This document shows, piece by piece, positions 1 to 10,705 of a stretch of DNA of 64,000 nt. Each line of letters opens with the position of its first letter. Position 1 is the stretch's first letter. Location of the stretch: the NCBI GenBank assembly GCA_000149265.1, contig CH003270.1, positions 275,572-339,571 of the forward strand. Reading direction: 5' to 3'. The notes under the pieces were generated by a model. The model did no database searches. It saw only the letters and a program-made list of their open reading frames with translations, and had not been told where the DNA came from. The translations under genes and the position numbers were made by a program. Origin of the DNA: Ciona savignyi (lineage: Eukaryota > Chordata > Ascidiacea > Phlebobranchia > Cionidae).

Positions 1-789
1 CAATTGTTTTTTTCGAAATGTAATAGTTGACCAAATTTAACGAAATTTTTACATCAGTAAAAACGTCATTTGATTTTTAAATAAAAAATACGTTAAGATC
101 AATTGTCTGTAAGGACTAGGTAAACAATCAATTTATTAAGAATGTATAAATGCATTTGTTTATTGAATATTAGTGAAAAAACTTGTATATCAACTTTCCT
201 GATCCTATAATAATTCCACCAAATCGGCCAATGTTCATAGAGTCATCTCGGACATATGATCTCCGATTGTCTGCTGTTTGTTGGCATATTGCGATACTTT
301 ACCAAGTAAAATATCTTATAATCGCTCTAGCGTATTAAATATTAGTTTGATAGAAACTTTAATGCCAATTTTTCCGATTCCATGAGCAGAAATTAACCAA
401 ATTCAATTCGAATTGGAAATCATTCGGAAATATCGGAACAATTCTGCAGTTTAAATATTAAAAATAATATTCGGTCATCCAAAATTAAATAGGATACCCT
501 GAGTGATTTTGAATAGGCAACTAGTGACTGAAAAATTTTTGCTTACAATAACATAAAGCGTACGTGTAACGTTATCCCTGCTAAACCAAAAGTGGGAACA
601 TGGTAATTTAAAAGACCTCATGTAATGTCCATTGGTTTTCCCATTCACAGAAATCGAATATGGAATATCTTATCCAAACGAGTGAAATTTGCATTTCGTC
701 CCATCGCTACTTGTTACCAATCCACATGTGCCTATCTCTATGAATATCGTTTCCGTTCTGAATTATTGAAATGTACAAGGAAGACTTAC
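1..789. other. Intron sequence of the NLR gene, no gene seen
   Basis: No exon or element is recognised here. Bases 160-480 are clearly related to 4350-4640, including the shared ATCTCCGATTGT and TTGCTGTTTGTTGGCA words. Both stretches lie downstream of a type B exon, so this is the paralogous B-to-C intron of the duplicated cassette. The next exon expected on the minus strand would be a type C exon beyond the left edge. Confidence 0.6.
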
Positions 790-942
790 CGAGGAAAGTT
801 GTTGAAAAGCTTCCCGTAAGATGATGCTACTTTGTACGGAAATCCTCTCCTCGTCAATTTGTAGATGGTTGACTTTGTGCAAAATATCAGCCAAACAACT
901 TGCTGCGTTCTTATCGAATTCAGATTGAATATCTAAAACAAT
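790..942 (-). CDS. NLR gene, LRR exon type B, unit 3
   Basis: This is a 153-bp exon of 51 codons, phase 0 at both ends. On the minus strand it is preceded by a TTTTGCAG acceptor and followed by a GTAAGT donor. The peptide starts IVLDIQSEFDKNAAS and ends REAFQQLSS. The spacing of Leu, Ile and Val (LDIQ, CLADILHKV, LQID) fits ribonuclease-inhibitor-like leucine-rich repeats. It is about 80% identical by eye to the exons at 5118-5270 and 12307-12459. It is the last exon of the gene seen before the window edge, so the gene continues to the left. The receptor assignment rests on the upstream NACHT exon at 17880-19620. Expression is not shown. Confidence 0.8.
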
Positions 943-1672
943 CTGCAAAAAGGATAATGAGGTGATTTATATTAATGTAAGTTATCATACGTTGGTTATA
1001 TGGTACAATATACATATACCCGATATAACATGGTACTTGCAGTATGACAAGATCACACGTATGGTTTTGTAGTCAGTATATATGAATTATCAACAAATGG
1101 AACTAAACATTATTAATATTAATGCAAGAAATAACATGCTTATTATTAGAACAGTTAATTCATCGGGATAAACACACATCATTTACGTGGCACATAAAAT
1201 TAACATACAGTAGACCACATAAAAAAAAACTTGACATACAGTAGACCGGTAGCAGTTTAGTTTATTATTGGTTTGACTTCGATAAGCGCAACGGTACAAG
1301 TAAATAATGCATAAGCATAACCGGCTACGTAGTTTTATAACTGGAGATGAGCTGTAAGATACGTTAAGCGAACCTGCTCTAGTTACCACAAGAGCTCGTC
1401 GTTTCGTGCGATTCCTTTATTTCTTGGAATTTTAATAACGACGTCCTTAGCAGTCAATTATGTCGGTACAACATAGTTTTCTCTTTTTAAACCACATTTC
1501 ACTTATTTATATGCATTGTCATTATATTTGAAACTTAAAAAATATTTTGGAATATTTATTTGTTCTACCACACACTTTCCAATTTACACCAAATTGATTC
1601 CTATTTTATAAATATTTTTGATTTATTTATTTAGTTTCATACAAAAATTGGCAAATAGCAAGATATATTTAT

Positions 1673-1965
1673 CGGCCGGTTGGTCTAGCGGTTAAGTGCG
1701 TTGCCTTTCAATCGAAAGGTTGCAGGTGCGAAAGTGGTCACTAGCTAATCGGTTGTGTCCTTGGGCAAGGCACTTTACAGTCATTGCCTGAACCCAGCGG
1801 ATTAATGGGTTCTACCAAATTGAAGGAACATGTCTATCATATACAACACACTGCAACAGCTCTGGTAACCCGACGGTGGGCGCGAGGTGATCTGACGATT
1901 GCCTGTGTGATAACCCCCTTGGTGTTTCCATTCATGGGGATAAAGATGAATATCCTATCCTATAT
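1673..1965 (+). mobile_element. tRNA-derived SINE, family 1
   Basis: The head GGTTGGTCTAGCGGTTAAG carries a pol III A-box-like sequence, followed by GGTTGCAGGTGCGA, a degenerate B box. The roughly 290-bp body continues through a conserved AACCCAGCGGATTAATGGG block and ends in the typical ATCCTATCC tail. The same family is found in reverse at 5624-5914 and 48280-48554. It lies in the A-to-B intron of unit 3. The paralogous intron of unit 2 reads across this point without a SINE (near 6285-6310), so the insertion came after the cassette duplication. Confidence 0.85.
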
Positions 1966-2296
1966 CTTTGCCAAAATCGTGTAAATTTATGTCCCGTTTA
2001 ATTTTATAAATTAAATTCCAATCTAAAATCAGTGTCAACCACGTGTTTATCATTACTATTTGTAAAACCACGTTTTGGATGTTTATATTTAAATACAAAT
2101 TAAATATAACAGCAGAATTTAGAATATCAGGTGCACATGGTCAAATTACCAGAGCTTTTGCAGCATGTTGTGTACGATAGAACTGCTATACAACAACACT
2201 GTAATAGCTACGGTACAGTTGTGTAAATATACACATCTATAACTAATCGGTGATTGATGTTGAGCTACTTAAAGCATGATTCCGAATATTATTTAC

Positions 2297-2455
2297 CTTG
2301 TTCGGTCGAGCATTGACAGCTGTGCACAAATCCGGCATAAAATCGTTCAGTTGTGTGCAACCCACTAATCGAAGTTCATCTATATGTTGAATATGAGGAC
2401 CCAGGTATTCAGCAACATTTCCCAGCTCTGTTCCATTCAACTCCAACTTCTTAAT
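2297..2455 (-). CDS. NLR gene, LRR exon type A, unit 3
   Basis: This is a 159-bp, 53-codon, phase-0 exon. The acceptor is TTCTAG (spelled on the minus strand at 2456-2457) and the donor is GTAAAT. The peptide begins IKKLELNGTELGNVAEYL and ends DLCTAVNARPNK. The LxxLxL and LRLVGCTQLNDF patterns are typical of RI-like leucine-rich repeats. It aligns without gaps to the exons at 6622-6780 and 16690-16848. Together with types B and C it builds a 128 to 146-residue repeating block in the receptor's ligand-sensing region. Confidence 0.85.
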
Positions 2456-3758
2456 CTAGAATTAAAATATTCCTGTGCCTGTACAAAATGTCAAGCTTCA
2501 CCGCATAGCAGACCAAAAATCATCCACATAGACAATAATTTTAGATTGCTAGAAGCCAAACGATGCCAGCCAACTGGTTGCACGAACGCAACGAGTCTGC
2601 ACCGGAACCATTTGACGAGCGAAATCGGAAGAGCGTTGACAAGACGATAGAGCCAGAAATAAGGGTGGACAAATGAACATAATCAGATTCCAACAATTTC
2701 GGATTTTGAAAGGAAGTGCAGGCGGCCGGCGTACCTTCATGATTTTGTATGTTAATATTAGTATATTTTGGAGGGAAAAGTTTATGTTGAGTTAGAGGGT
2801 GTGTCAAGTTTTATTTTATTTCTATGTGGTTTAAATTCCTTGCATTTTAGAACACTTGCCAATGTTACGTTATTGCCTTGTTTCGTTGATTACTTAATTG
2901 CCTGATTTTTCTGTATATTTGGTTGTATATTTTGGTTTTCGCTTCAAGTTACGAGTTATGTAGATGTGCAGTTGAGAGTTGAGTGAAATAAACTGTACTG
3001 AAACGCTACATATAAATATAGTGGCTATATGTATGGTTAAAGTACTGGGTATTTAAATGAGTTTATCACATGATTATGGAGTATGTTATTTGCTGAAAAT
3101 CCTATATATTTACTATTGGTTATAAACTGAGAGTTTATTGGAATAAAGGAATCAATCATGATTTCGTTAAAAAATAAACGACGGCCATCAAACGTCCGTA
3201 TTCAAGGAATAATTTCCGAAGTTTAATCTTCAATCAAATGATCTAACTACAAATTTCATTTCTTAATTGGCAGTTTATCTAACAAAGAATCAAAGATTAG
3301 GTACAACTAATAAACTGCTACCCCAAACCGTTTAAATAACTCTATGATCAATATTTTTAAACTGATAATTCTGGTTATTAAACCTAGTGATGAAATGAAG
3401 TCATTCACATGCAGCATTTAAAACCATTTTTTTAATATTTGAAAAATCGTGTTCTCAATTTGACCCTAAAGTCCATACTGCTTCCACGCTACCATTGTTT
3501 ACCAACATTGGCTTTATGCTACACATCATATTTAGTTTGTTTTTTACCCTGTAAGAATGGATAAACTGAGGATGTATATTTCGAGCATCCAACCTGCTTA
3601 CTTGTGAGTTATTAACCTCGCTAAATACCACAATTAACAATAAAACATTCAATTATAAACCCAAATAATTAACGACATTATCCCATCACAATACACCACT
3701 TGTTGAACACAAATAAAATCAAAATAAAATTCATTCTAAATCCACATTTTATCCGAAC

Positions 3759-3860
3759 CTTCCCCGGTTGCATATGTAGGATTCGCTTCACATCTTCAGA
3801 ACGATCACAGGGATAAACTACCCATGATTCTGCCCAATCTGCACCATCTACAACTAACTC
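3759..3860 (-). CDS. NLR gene, exon type C, unit 2 (short form)
   Basis: This is a 102-bp, 34-codon exon, phase 0, after a TCCTCAG acceptor. The peptide starts ELVVDGADWAESWVVYPCD and ends with KRILHMQPGK. It matches the exon at 10227-10352 but lacks eight codons in the middle (the DYRGTKYDRAK region). The apparent donor is GTTCGG, which is weak; the same bases are kept in the other copy. If that donor is not used, reading continues to a nearby stop, which would end the protein here. The chain A-B-C-A makes the exon reading more likely. Confidence 0.65.
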
Positions 3861-5117
3861 CTGAGGAAATGCAATATTTAAGTTTTAAACAGGATAAACA
3901 TATGTACGGATAGTGAACCCAATTTACCATTAAACTGCGGCCCATATAATACAGCACTATTTCATCACAGTTTGTAATTGCATTTTACTTAGGAACAGGT
4001 TGCTGCTATATTACCTCCACTATTTCATTATGATAATTCTTGATTGAAGAGATAGCCAATCAATAAACAAATATGTTAGACTTCATGTTATTTCACTTGG
4101 TAGCATTAGGTCCAGAATTCCACCTGAAAATTGGTCCTAACCATACGGATTGTACATTTGTGCAATACTGGTTGATTATCTTATGTTAAACTTTTTCTAT
4201 AGATTTTGTAACATCTATGTTTCACCTAAACTTTTTGAATGTAAAATGATGTATTAGACAACGTAATGTGAATTGTAGAATCATATTAGCAGGCATCGCA
4301 GAAAACAGTTTTTCAATTGCTGTGCTCATTTGCACGTATAAATCTTTTTTTCTGAATATTAGTGAAAAAAACTTATAAATCAATTTCACTAATCTAGAGT
4401 CCTCTCAGACAACGGATCTCCGATTGTTTGCTGTTTGTTGGCAAATCACAATACTTTACAAAATAATATCGTCTATAATCGCCCTAGTTTATTAAATATT
4501 TTTGTGATAGGAACTTCAATGACAAATTTCTCGATTTTACGTGCATTTTAAGTCCACCGAATCGACAAAATTTAATTAGAAAGCGAAATCATTCAGAATT
4601 ATAAGAAATATTTATTCATTTTACTGTTTAAAAATTAAAAAAAATATTTGGCCATCCGAAATTAAATTGCGTATATACCCTGTGTGATTTTAAATAGGTA
4701 ATTTACAGAAACACAATGTGTGTGTATAGCATAAGCTCAAAATTGTTTTGGTCCACTTGTGGTGAAATGTTTTATTTCTTCATATTTGTCTGCCCTAGGC
4801 TTGCAATACCAACCTTAAAGTCAACCTGAATCAACTCAGTGGATATTTGGGTTTTACTAAAACTAAAGAAAAATAATCATTCATGTACACCACACATCAA
4901 TATTCTTGCTAAACTAACAGTGAGGATGGGTGATTTGAAAGTTCTCATTTAATGCCCTTTTTGTTTTTGCATTCACTGGGATAAAACATGAAATTTCTTA
5001 TCTGGACAAGAAAAATGTTCATTTCATCTCATCACTACTAGTTACCAATCCACATATGCCTACGTCTATGAATATCGTTACCGTTCTGAACCATCGAAAT
5101 GTACAAGGAAAATTTAC

Positions 5118-5270
5118 CGAGGAAAGTTGTTGAACAATTTCACATAAGATGATGCGACTTTGTACAGGAATCCTCTCCTCGTCAATTCTTAGACGGCTGA
5201 CTTTATGCAAACAATCGGCCAAACATCTTGCTGCGTTCTCATTAAATTCAGATTGGATATCTAAGACAAT
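5118..5270 (-). CDS. NLR gene, LRR exon type B, unit 2
   Basis: This is a 153-bp phase-0 exon with acceptor TTACAG and donor GTAAAT. The peptide starts IVLDIQSEFNENAARCLAD and ends CEIVQQLSS. It is paralogous to 790-942 and 12307-12459. The three copies differ mainly at surface-type positions (for example KVNHLQ, KVSRLR and KVNRLQ), while the LRR backbone residues are kept. This is what would be expected if all copies were still translated. Confidence 0.8.
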
Positions 5271-5623
5271 CTGTAACAAGGATAAGGAAGTGATTCATAT
5301 TAATGTAAGTTATCATACGTTGGTTATATGGTACCATATGCCTGATATGACATGGTACTTGCAGTTTGACAAGATCGCAAGTATGGTTTGGTAGTCAGTA
5401 TATATGAAATCAACAAATGGAGCAAACATCTTTATAATAATGCACGAAATTACATACTTATCGAAAAGTGGCCAAAACTTAACAATCGAAATTGGAAAAA
5501 TAACATCGAAAAATCTTTGTTTTAATTAATTTCAAAGAACATCTAAACACTGTAGTGAACTGCTACTGTAAAATGTGTTTTATTTCCATCATTTTATTTC
5601 TATTCAACAAATAAACAATGTAG

Positions 5624-5914
5624 GATAATTTAGGATATTCATGTTTATCCTAGTGAATGGGAAAACCAAGGGGGTTAACACAGGGGCAATCGTCAGATTA
5701 TCTCGCGCCTATCGTCGGGTTACCGGAGCTATTGCAATGTGTTGCATATGATGGAGACGTTTCTTTAATTTGGTAGAACCCATTAATCCGCTGGGTTTAG
5801 TCAATGTCCGTAAAGTACCTTGTCCAAGGACACAACCGATTAGCTAGCGACCAGTTTCGCACCTACAACCTTTTGATTGAAAGGCGCCGCACTTAACGGC
5901 TAGACCAACCGGGC
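5624..5914 (-). mobile_element. tRNA-derived SINE, family 1, reverse orientation
   Basis: This is the reverse complement of the element at 1673-1965. The tail (GGATAATTTAGGATATTC) is on the left and the tRNA-like head (TTAACGGCTAGACCAACCGGG) is on the right. It sits in the A-to-B intron of unit 2, in opposite orientation and at a different site from the SINE in unit 3, so it is an independent insertion. Confidence 0.85.
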
Positions 5915-6621
5915 AGATGTGTAATATATATCATGCATTTCCAATTTCCGACTGCATATAAAACCTGGTTATAACCCAAACTTTCATATATGTGCATGGG
6001 CCTTATTACCACCTAATTACGATATATTGATGATTAACATGAATTTCTAAATCTTATTAAACGCAGTCTTATACGATTCTTAGGTTGGTTTATTACGTCA
6101 AAACCCTTTGAGACGGTTTACTCTTTTTTAACCACATTTACTCATTTATTACATTGTAATATTTAAAATAAAAAATATAATATTCATTTGTTTTATCTCA
6201 TACATTTCTATTAACACCAAATTTATTCCTATTTTATAAATATTTTTATTTATTTATTTAAATTATTTATTTAAACAAATAACAAGAGAACTTCACGCCA
6301 AAATTTAGTGAATTGTGTTCTGTTTAAGTATGTAAATTAAATTATAACATCAAGAGAGTCAACCACGTATTTATCATTACTTTTTGTAAAACGACGTTTT
6401 GTATATTCATGTTTAAATAAAAATAAAATATAACAGCAGAATTTAGAATACCAGGTGCTCATGGTCGGATTAACATAGCTATTGCAGCATGTTGTGTACG
6501 ATAACTGCTGTACAACAACGCTGTAAATAAAAGCTATTCAGTAAAATTGTGTAAAATTACACATCCATAATAAATCAATGATTGATGTGGGGCTACTTGA
6601 AGTACAGTTTCCAATATTTAC

Positions 6622-6780
6622 CTTGTTAGGTCGATCATTGATAGCTGTGCACAAATCCCGCATACAATCGTTCAGTTTTTTGCAATCATATAACAGAAGT
6701 TTATCAATATGTTGAATATGAGGAACTAGAGATTCAGCTAAATCTTCCATATTTGTTCCTTTTAACTCTAACTTCTTGAT
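6622..6780 (-). CDS. NLR gene, LRR exon type A, unit 2
   Basis: This is a 159-bp phase-0 exon, acceptor TTCTAG and donor GTAAAT. The peptide starts IKKLELKGTNMEDLAESL and ends DLCTAINDRPNK. It is closest to the unit 1 exon at 16690-16848, sharing HIQHIDKLLLYDCK exactly. The unit 3 copy is more diverged (HIQHIDELRLVGCT). It follows the unit 1 type C exon at 10227-10352 across an intron that now contains a 2-kb DNA transposon. Confidence 0.85.
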
Positions 6781-7983
6781 CTAGAATACAAGGTTGTTTG
6801 CCAGAAATTTCTAATGAATATACACTTTGTATAATATAAAGGGGATCGGTATATATGGCTTACGATAATAAATATTGGTCTTATTTGCTACTATGACATA
6901 CATTTTTTTAAATTGTGCGGTAAGCGCGAGGTGGTGGTCTTAGACCAAAACCCCTACAGGCAATTTGAAAATTAATCTACACGGGGTAGTACTCCTAGTA
7001 TGTGGGTGCTGGCAGAGACACCCTTCGCAGGTATCTCTCCACAGCGTACAAGCCGCGTAGGGAGGGGTAATAACTTTTTACAGATTATCTGGAAATTATA
7101 AACGATGATTATCTGATAACATCACCAAACAGATGTAAAAACTGGGGCGAGATAATGATCAAATGTAAATAAAATGGAAGTGGGTAGTTCGAGCACCAGG
7201 TGTCAGTAGCTTAGAGTTTTAAATTTTAACCGTTGTTTTAATTTTGTTCTTCATTCAATCTTAAAGTAAGCATTATGTATCATAGTAGTCTCTGTCTGCA
7301 TTTTCGTACAATTTCACTTTCCATTGAATATCTAGTCAATACTCAGCCATTACTTAAATCACCAATCATAACAATTGGACTAAGCATGTCTGCTTTACTT
7401 GGTTTAATGGGTAAATGCTTCCGCCTGCTAATACACAATCGTTACCGGGTTACTCGAGAGGCAATACCAATTGAGTATTTCTAGTCAATTAATATATATA
7501 GATCAAAGATTATAAACCGACACCAGGTGTGGGGTATGACATAAGCTAAGGAGGATATCACCCAACAAAAAAAGCTTGTTTCAGTGTTTTCGTTTAATTA
7601 ATTAGTTCAACTGTCACTGTGCGTTTGTAAACTTACTGCAGGATAAGTAGTTTTAATACCATCTACATAACTTGTTTAAGCCAAATATGCAATCTTATTA
7701 TTTTGTAAACACACCATGTATAAATAAAACTCATTGGAACTCTCCAATTATGTTAGTATTCTGTGGTTAAAACACTGCACAGGGTAACTAGGACAACTAA
7801 TAAACTCTTGTCTTGTATAAATCCTATGATGCATATCTTTACACTGATAATTTTGTCAATTGAACCTCGTGATGGGATGAGGTGGAAAAATCCAAATGAA
7901 AATTTAAAACGTTTTTTATCTTTCACTTGCAACATTAATACCTTTTATTCGTTATTCGCAACACCACGTCCTTCAATTTGTCT
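6781..7983. other. NLR intron, unit 1 C to unit 2 A, no gene seen
   Basis: There is no convincing exon. Bases 6930-7070 contain a GC-richer patch of unknown nature, with CCCCTACAGGCAATTTG and a short AGCCGCGTAGGGAGG stretch; I could not find a second copy in the window. The right end up to 7983 is paralogous to the corresponding unit 2 intron around 3400-3470. Confidence 0.5.
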
Positions 7984-7987
7984 TTAA

Positions 7988-8289
7988 AGGGGGAACTGGA
8001 AGTCAATTTTAAGAATATCTTAATAAATGGAAAAAAATACGCTGATTTCAAAAATCAAATCAGTTTTTTCCAATATTTTTTTGTTAAAGAGTTATGAGCA
8101 AATATGCATTTCATTTTATGTTAGGGGATTTCCCGTATTACGTCATTGACGTTGTTGAGATTTTGTGCCTATATGAATTGTATACAATCATGTGCCAGTT
8201 TAAAGGTGAATTAGTAACAGAAGCGCCTGCAGGAGCGTTGTATTTTCGTTTTTTTATGGAGACTTAGCATAACACTTGTCATATAGCCT
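7988..8289 (+). repeat. Left terminal inverted repeat of the TTAA transposon
   Basis: This arm of about 302 bp is nearly the exact reverse complement of 9682-9981, including words such as CCGTATTACGTCATTGACG and CAGGAGCGTTGTATTTTCG. Differences between arms are few, so the element is fairly young. It also holds an internal short palindrome, CTGATTTCAAAAATCAAATCAG, near 8041-8062. Confidence 0.9.
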
Positions 8290-8426
8290 ATATCAACCCC
8301 TAGACTACAAACTGAGAGTGTGAAAGATTTGGTATACATATGCATAGAAGTTGTAACAAATTTTTTTTGTTTTCTTTATTTCTAGGGTAAATTTAAGTTA
8401 ATGTTGTAACACCAAAATGGATAACA

Positions 8427-8780
8427 GTGAGTTTTCAGCATTCTGGCATGGATGAAAGAAGTTTTATTGTACACAATAAAACAACACAAATTCAGTCATA
8501 TGCGTTTGAACCAAGGAAAATGTCTGAAAGTATCTTTAAAGATGCAAGCCCCATAAAAGAAAATGTTTATTTGGAAACATTACCTATTGACATGACTTGG
8601 TGCCGTTGCAAAAACTGTATTCTTATGGACACACCGCAAGAATGTTTATGCTGGATGAATGTACATGCATTTGTGCACAAAATAACACCAGACTGGACTT
8701 GCATTACTAAAAGCCCTTATTTTTCAATTATCTGCTTGGATAAAGAAGTTCTTGAAGTTGCACTTGATGTACTGGGTTGA
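8427..8780 (+). CDS. P2X7 intracellular (ballast) domain-like protein
   Basis: This 117-residue ORF has its core at residues 50-115. It shows WCRCKNC, then ECLCW, then CIT followed by PYFSIICLDKEVLEVAL. This Cys-rich order matches the zinc-coordinating C-terminal domain of P2X7 receptors, a domain also found without the channel in many invertebrate, often repetitive, proteins (established knowledge; the match here is by pattern). No transmembrane segment is present, so this is not a receptor. An ATG in another frame at 8417 suggests a one-base frameshift near the start, so the true N-terminus is uncertain. It lies wholly inside the TTAA transposon and its 3' end overlaps the opposing THAP ORF. 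Its role in the element is unknown. Confidence 0.65.
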   Translation: MSFQHSGMDERSFIVHNKTTQIQSYAFEPRKMSESIFKDASPIKENVYLETLPIDMTWCRCKNCILMDTPQECLCWMNVHAFVHKITPDWTCITKSPYFSIICLDKEVLEVALDVLG

Positions 8781-9121
8781 TCACTATGTTTAAAATCATA
8801 ATCAGAAAAATTAAAAATTGTTGGAACTGTATTTTTCACCAAGCGGTTTGTTTTCATCATCTTGGCCACTCCATTGGAGTCAAATACAATGTTACTATGA
8901 CAATCCTTGTCACAAATATGTGCACTACACACTGCGGTTTTTTTTCCAGGTAGTTTAGAACGCTTGCATTGTTATATCCATTGCTTCATCCGTTTTTTGT
9001 CGTTGTGAGGAAATCGATGGAAGAGCACAGGTGGATTGGAATTTCGTGTGCTGTTATAGAAATTTGTACATCCCGGAGCAAAACAATATTCCTTCCTTCT
9101 CAGTGGCTTAACTTTAGGCAT
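8717..9121 (-). pseudogene. THAP-domain ORF with an in-frame stop
   Basis: Reading starts at an ATG at 9121 and shows the THAP zinc-finger signature in order: CFAPGCTN (C-x4-C), LFHRFPHNDKKR, QW, then CSAH (C-x2-H) and TVPTIF, the variant of the usual AVPTIF box. THAP domains bind DNA and form the N-terminus of P-element and Kolobok-type transposases. A TAA stop right after KQWI interrupts the domain, so this copy is inactive unless spliced or read through. After the domain about 40 residues rich in Ser and Thr follow before the stop at 8717. No RNase-H-like catalytic core follows. It converges on the P2X7-like ORF. Confidence 0.75.
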
Positions 9122-9681
9122 TTTACGATATCTAATAAAAAGAACTAAATTGGAAAAGTGGTATATTCTTATTAACTTATTTGGGTAGTTAAGTAGAGAT
9201 CTATTATATATATTCTTCCTTTACGTATCTGAGTGCTTGCTGTGTACTTATTGTCGGACTACACATCGGCTACTGTGGATTAACTGGTTTATGCAATAAG
9301 TGGTATTCTCAACCAGTAGGCTAATGCTCAGTCAATAACAGCAGCCATTAAATGCATCACATACACAACAGCAAAACATTATACAAACAGCCAAGGTAAA
9401 CCATGAAAGAAATAGGCTTTTCCCACCGCATAGTCTAGCCTTTGCTTGATGGCTGGTTTATTTCTATAAATTGCTGGCAGTTACAGTTTAATGCATTCTG
9501 TTCTAGTTTTCTTGTTCTGTGTTCACTTTTATAATTTATGATATAAATTGCTAAGACTTATTATTCTAAAGTCATTTAAATACGAGACCTGTATACCTTA
9601 GCATTCAGCTTAGGTCCAGGACCGTGCAGGCCTTAATGACCGCGCTTAAAGTAAGCTGTCACCATGTACATTGGTTCAGTA

Positions 9682-9981
9682 AGGCTATATGACAAGTGTT
9701 ATGCTAAGTCTCCATAAAAAAACGAAAATACAACGCTCCTGCAGGCGATTATGTTACTAATTCACCTCTAAACTGGCACATGATTGTAAACAATTCATAT
9801 AGGCACGAAATCTCAACAACGTCAATGACGTAATACGGGAAATCCCCTAACATAAAATGAAATGCATATTTGCTCATAACTCTTTAACAAAAAAATATTG
9901 GAAGAAACTGATTTGATTTTTGAAATCAGCGTATTTTTTTTCATTTATTAAGATATTCTTAAAATCGACTTCAGTTCCCCT
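9682..9981 (-). repeat. Right terminal inverted repeat of the TTAA transposon
   Basis: This is the partner of 7988-8289. The terminal bases on the minus strand are AGGGGAACTGAAG, and the next bases outside are the TTAA target duplication (9982-9985). Confidence 0.9.
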
Positions 9982-10226
9982 TTAAAGTGTCCATAATGCT
10001 ATATAATTCTACCGTTGACTTTTTATGCTGCATATAATATTTAGCTTACTTTAACTATTGGGGGTTTACTTCGCGCATCCAACCTGCTTGCTTGTTTGTG
10101 AATGTATGTTAGAATTCTCACTAAATACCACAGTTAACAATGACATATTTCATTACAAACCCAAATCTTGTTAAACACAATAGAAATCGACATAATATTC
10201 ATTCCAAAACCACATTTTATCCGAAC

Positions 10227-10352
10227 CTTCCCGGGTTGAAGTTGTAGGATTCTCTTTACATCTTCAGGACGATCATGAGAATACACTACCCATGATGTTG
10301 GCCATTTAGCACGATCATATTTTGTCCCCCGATAATCATCTACAACCAACTC
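10227..10352 (-). CDS. NLR gene, exon type C, unit 1
   Basis: This is a 126-bp, 42-codon, phase-0 exon after a TTTCTCAG acceptor. The peptide starts ELVVDDYRGTKYDRAKWP and ends KRILQLQPGK. It is the long form of the exon at 3759-3860. The donor would be GTTCGG, conserved in both copies but weak. In the spliced product it joins type B (ending QQLSS) to the next type A (starting IKKLEL). The conserved hydrophobic pattern LVVDD and SWVVY suggests one more LRR-like strand and a loop. Confidence 0.7.
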
Positions 10353-10593
10353 CTGAGAAAATAGAATATTCAAGTTATAAACCAGATGAAGCATATGTAC
10401 CGATTGTGACTCTAATTTACTACTAAACTCCGCCCCCTATAATTACAGCACTATTTTATCACAGATTGTAATTGCATTTCAGTTAGTAGAAATGCTATAA
10501 AAACCTTATACTTTATTCTTTATATTTTAATATTCTTAATTGAAGGGATAGCCAATAAATAAACAAATGTATTAGACTACATGTTATTTCACT

Positions 10594-10705
10594 TTGTATC
10601 ATTAGCCCGTTTAAACCACTTAACGGAGCTATTGTGGTGAGTTGTATGTGAGTGAGATGTTCCTTCGATTGTGGTAGACACCAATAATCCGCATTGTAGA
10701 ATGAC
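10594..10705 (-). mobile_element. Degenerate SINE family 1 fragment
   Basis: The stretch from CGGAGCTATTGTGGTGAG through ATGTTCCTTCGATTGTGG to ACACCAATAATCCGC matches the middle of the family 1 SINE in reverse orientation, with many changes. Head and tail are eroded. It lies in the unit 1 B-to-C intron. Confidence 0.6.

Larger units (their letters stand above)
7988..9981. mobile_element. TTAA-flanked DNA transposon with 300-bp inverted repeats (Kolobok-like)
   Basis: The element is 1994 bp. Its ends are inverted repeats of about 302 bp (7988-8289) and 300 bp (9682-9981), beginning AGGGGGAACTGGAAG and AGGGGAACTGAAG. It is flanked by TTAA on both sides (7984-7987 and 9982-9985). TTAA target duplications together with a THAP domain are features known for the Kolobok superfamily; piggyBac also uses TTAA but starts with CCC and has no THAP domain. 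It carries a plus-strand ORF with a P2X7-tail-like domain and a converging minus-strand THAP ORF. No transposase catalytic core is visible, so it is probably non-autonomous. The unit 2 intron has the empty site near 3465-3480. Confidence 0.8.

Noticed and set aside
625-819. Plus-strand frame across the unit 3 type B exon
   Set aside because: It is the antisense shadow of the LRR exon at 790-942 and intron sequence; no domain.
1680-1750. Possible tRNA gene
   Set aside because: A- and B-box-like sequences are present, but no proper acceptor or anticodon arms, and a SINE body and tail follow directly.
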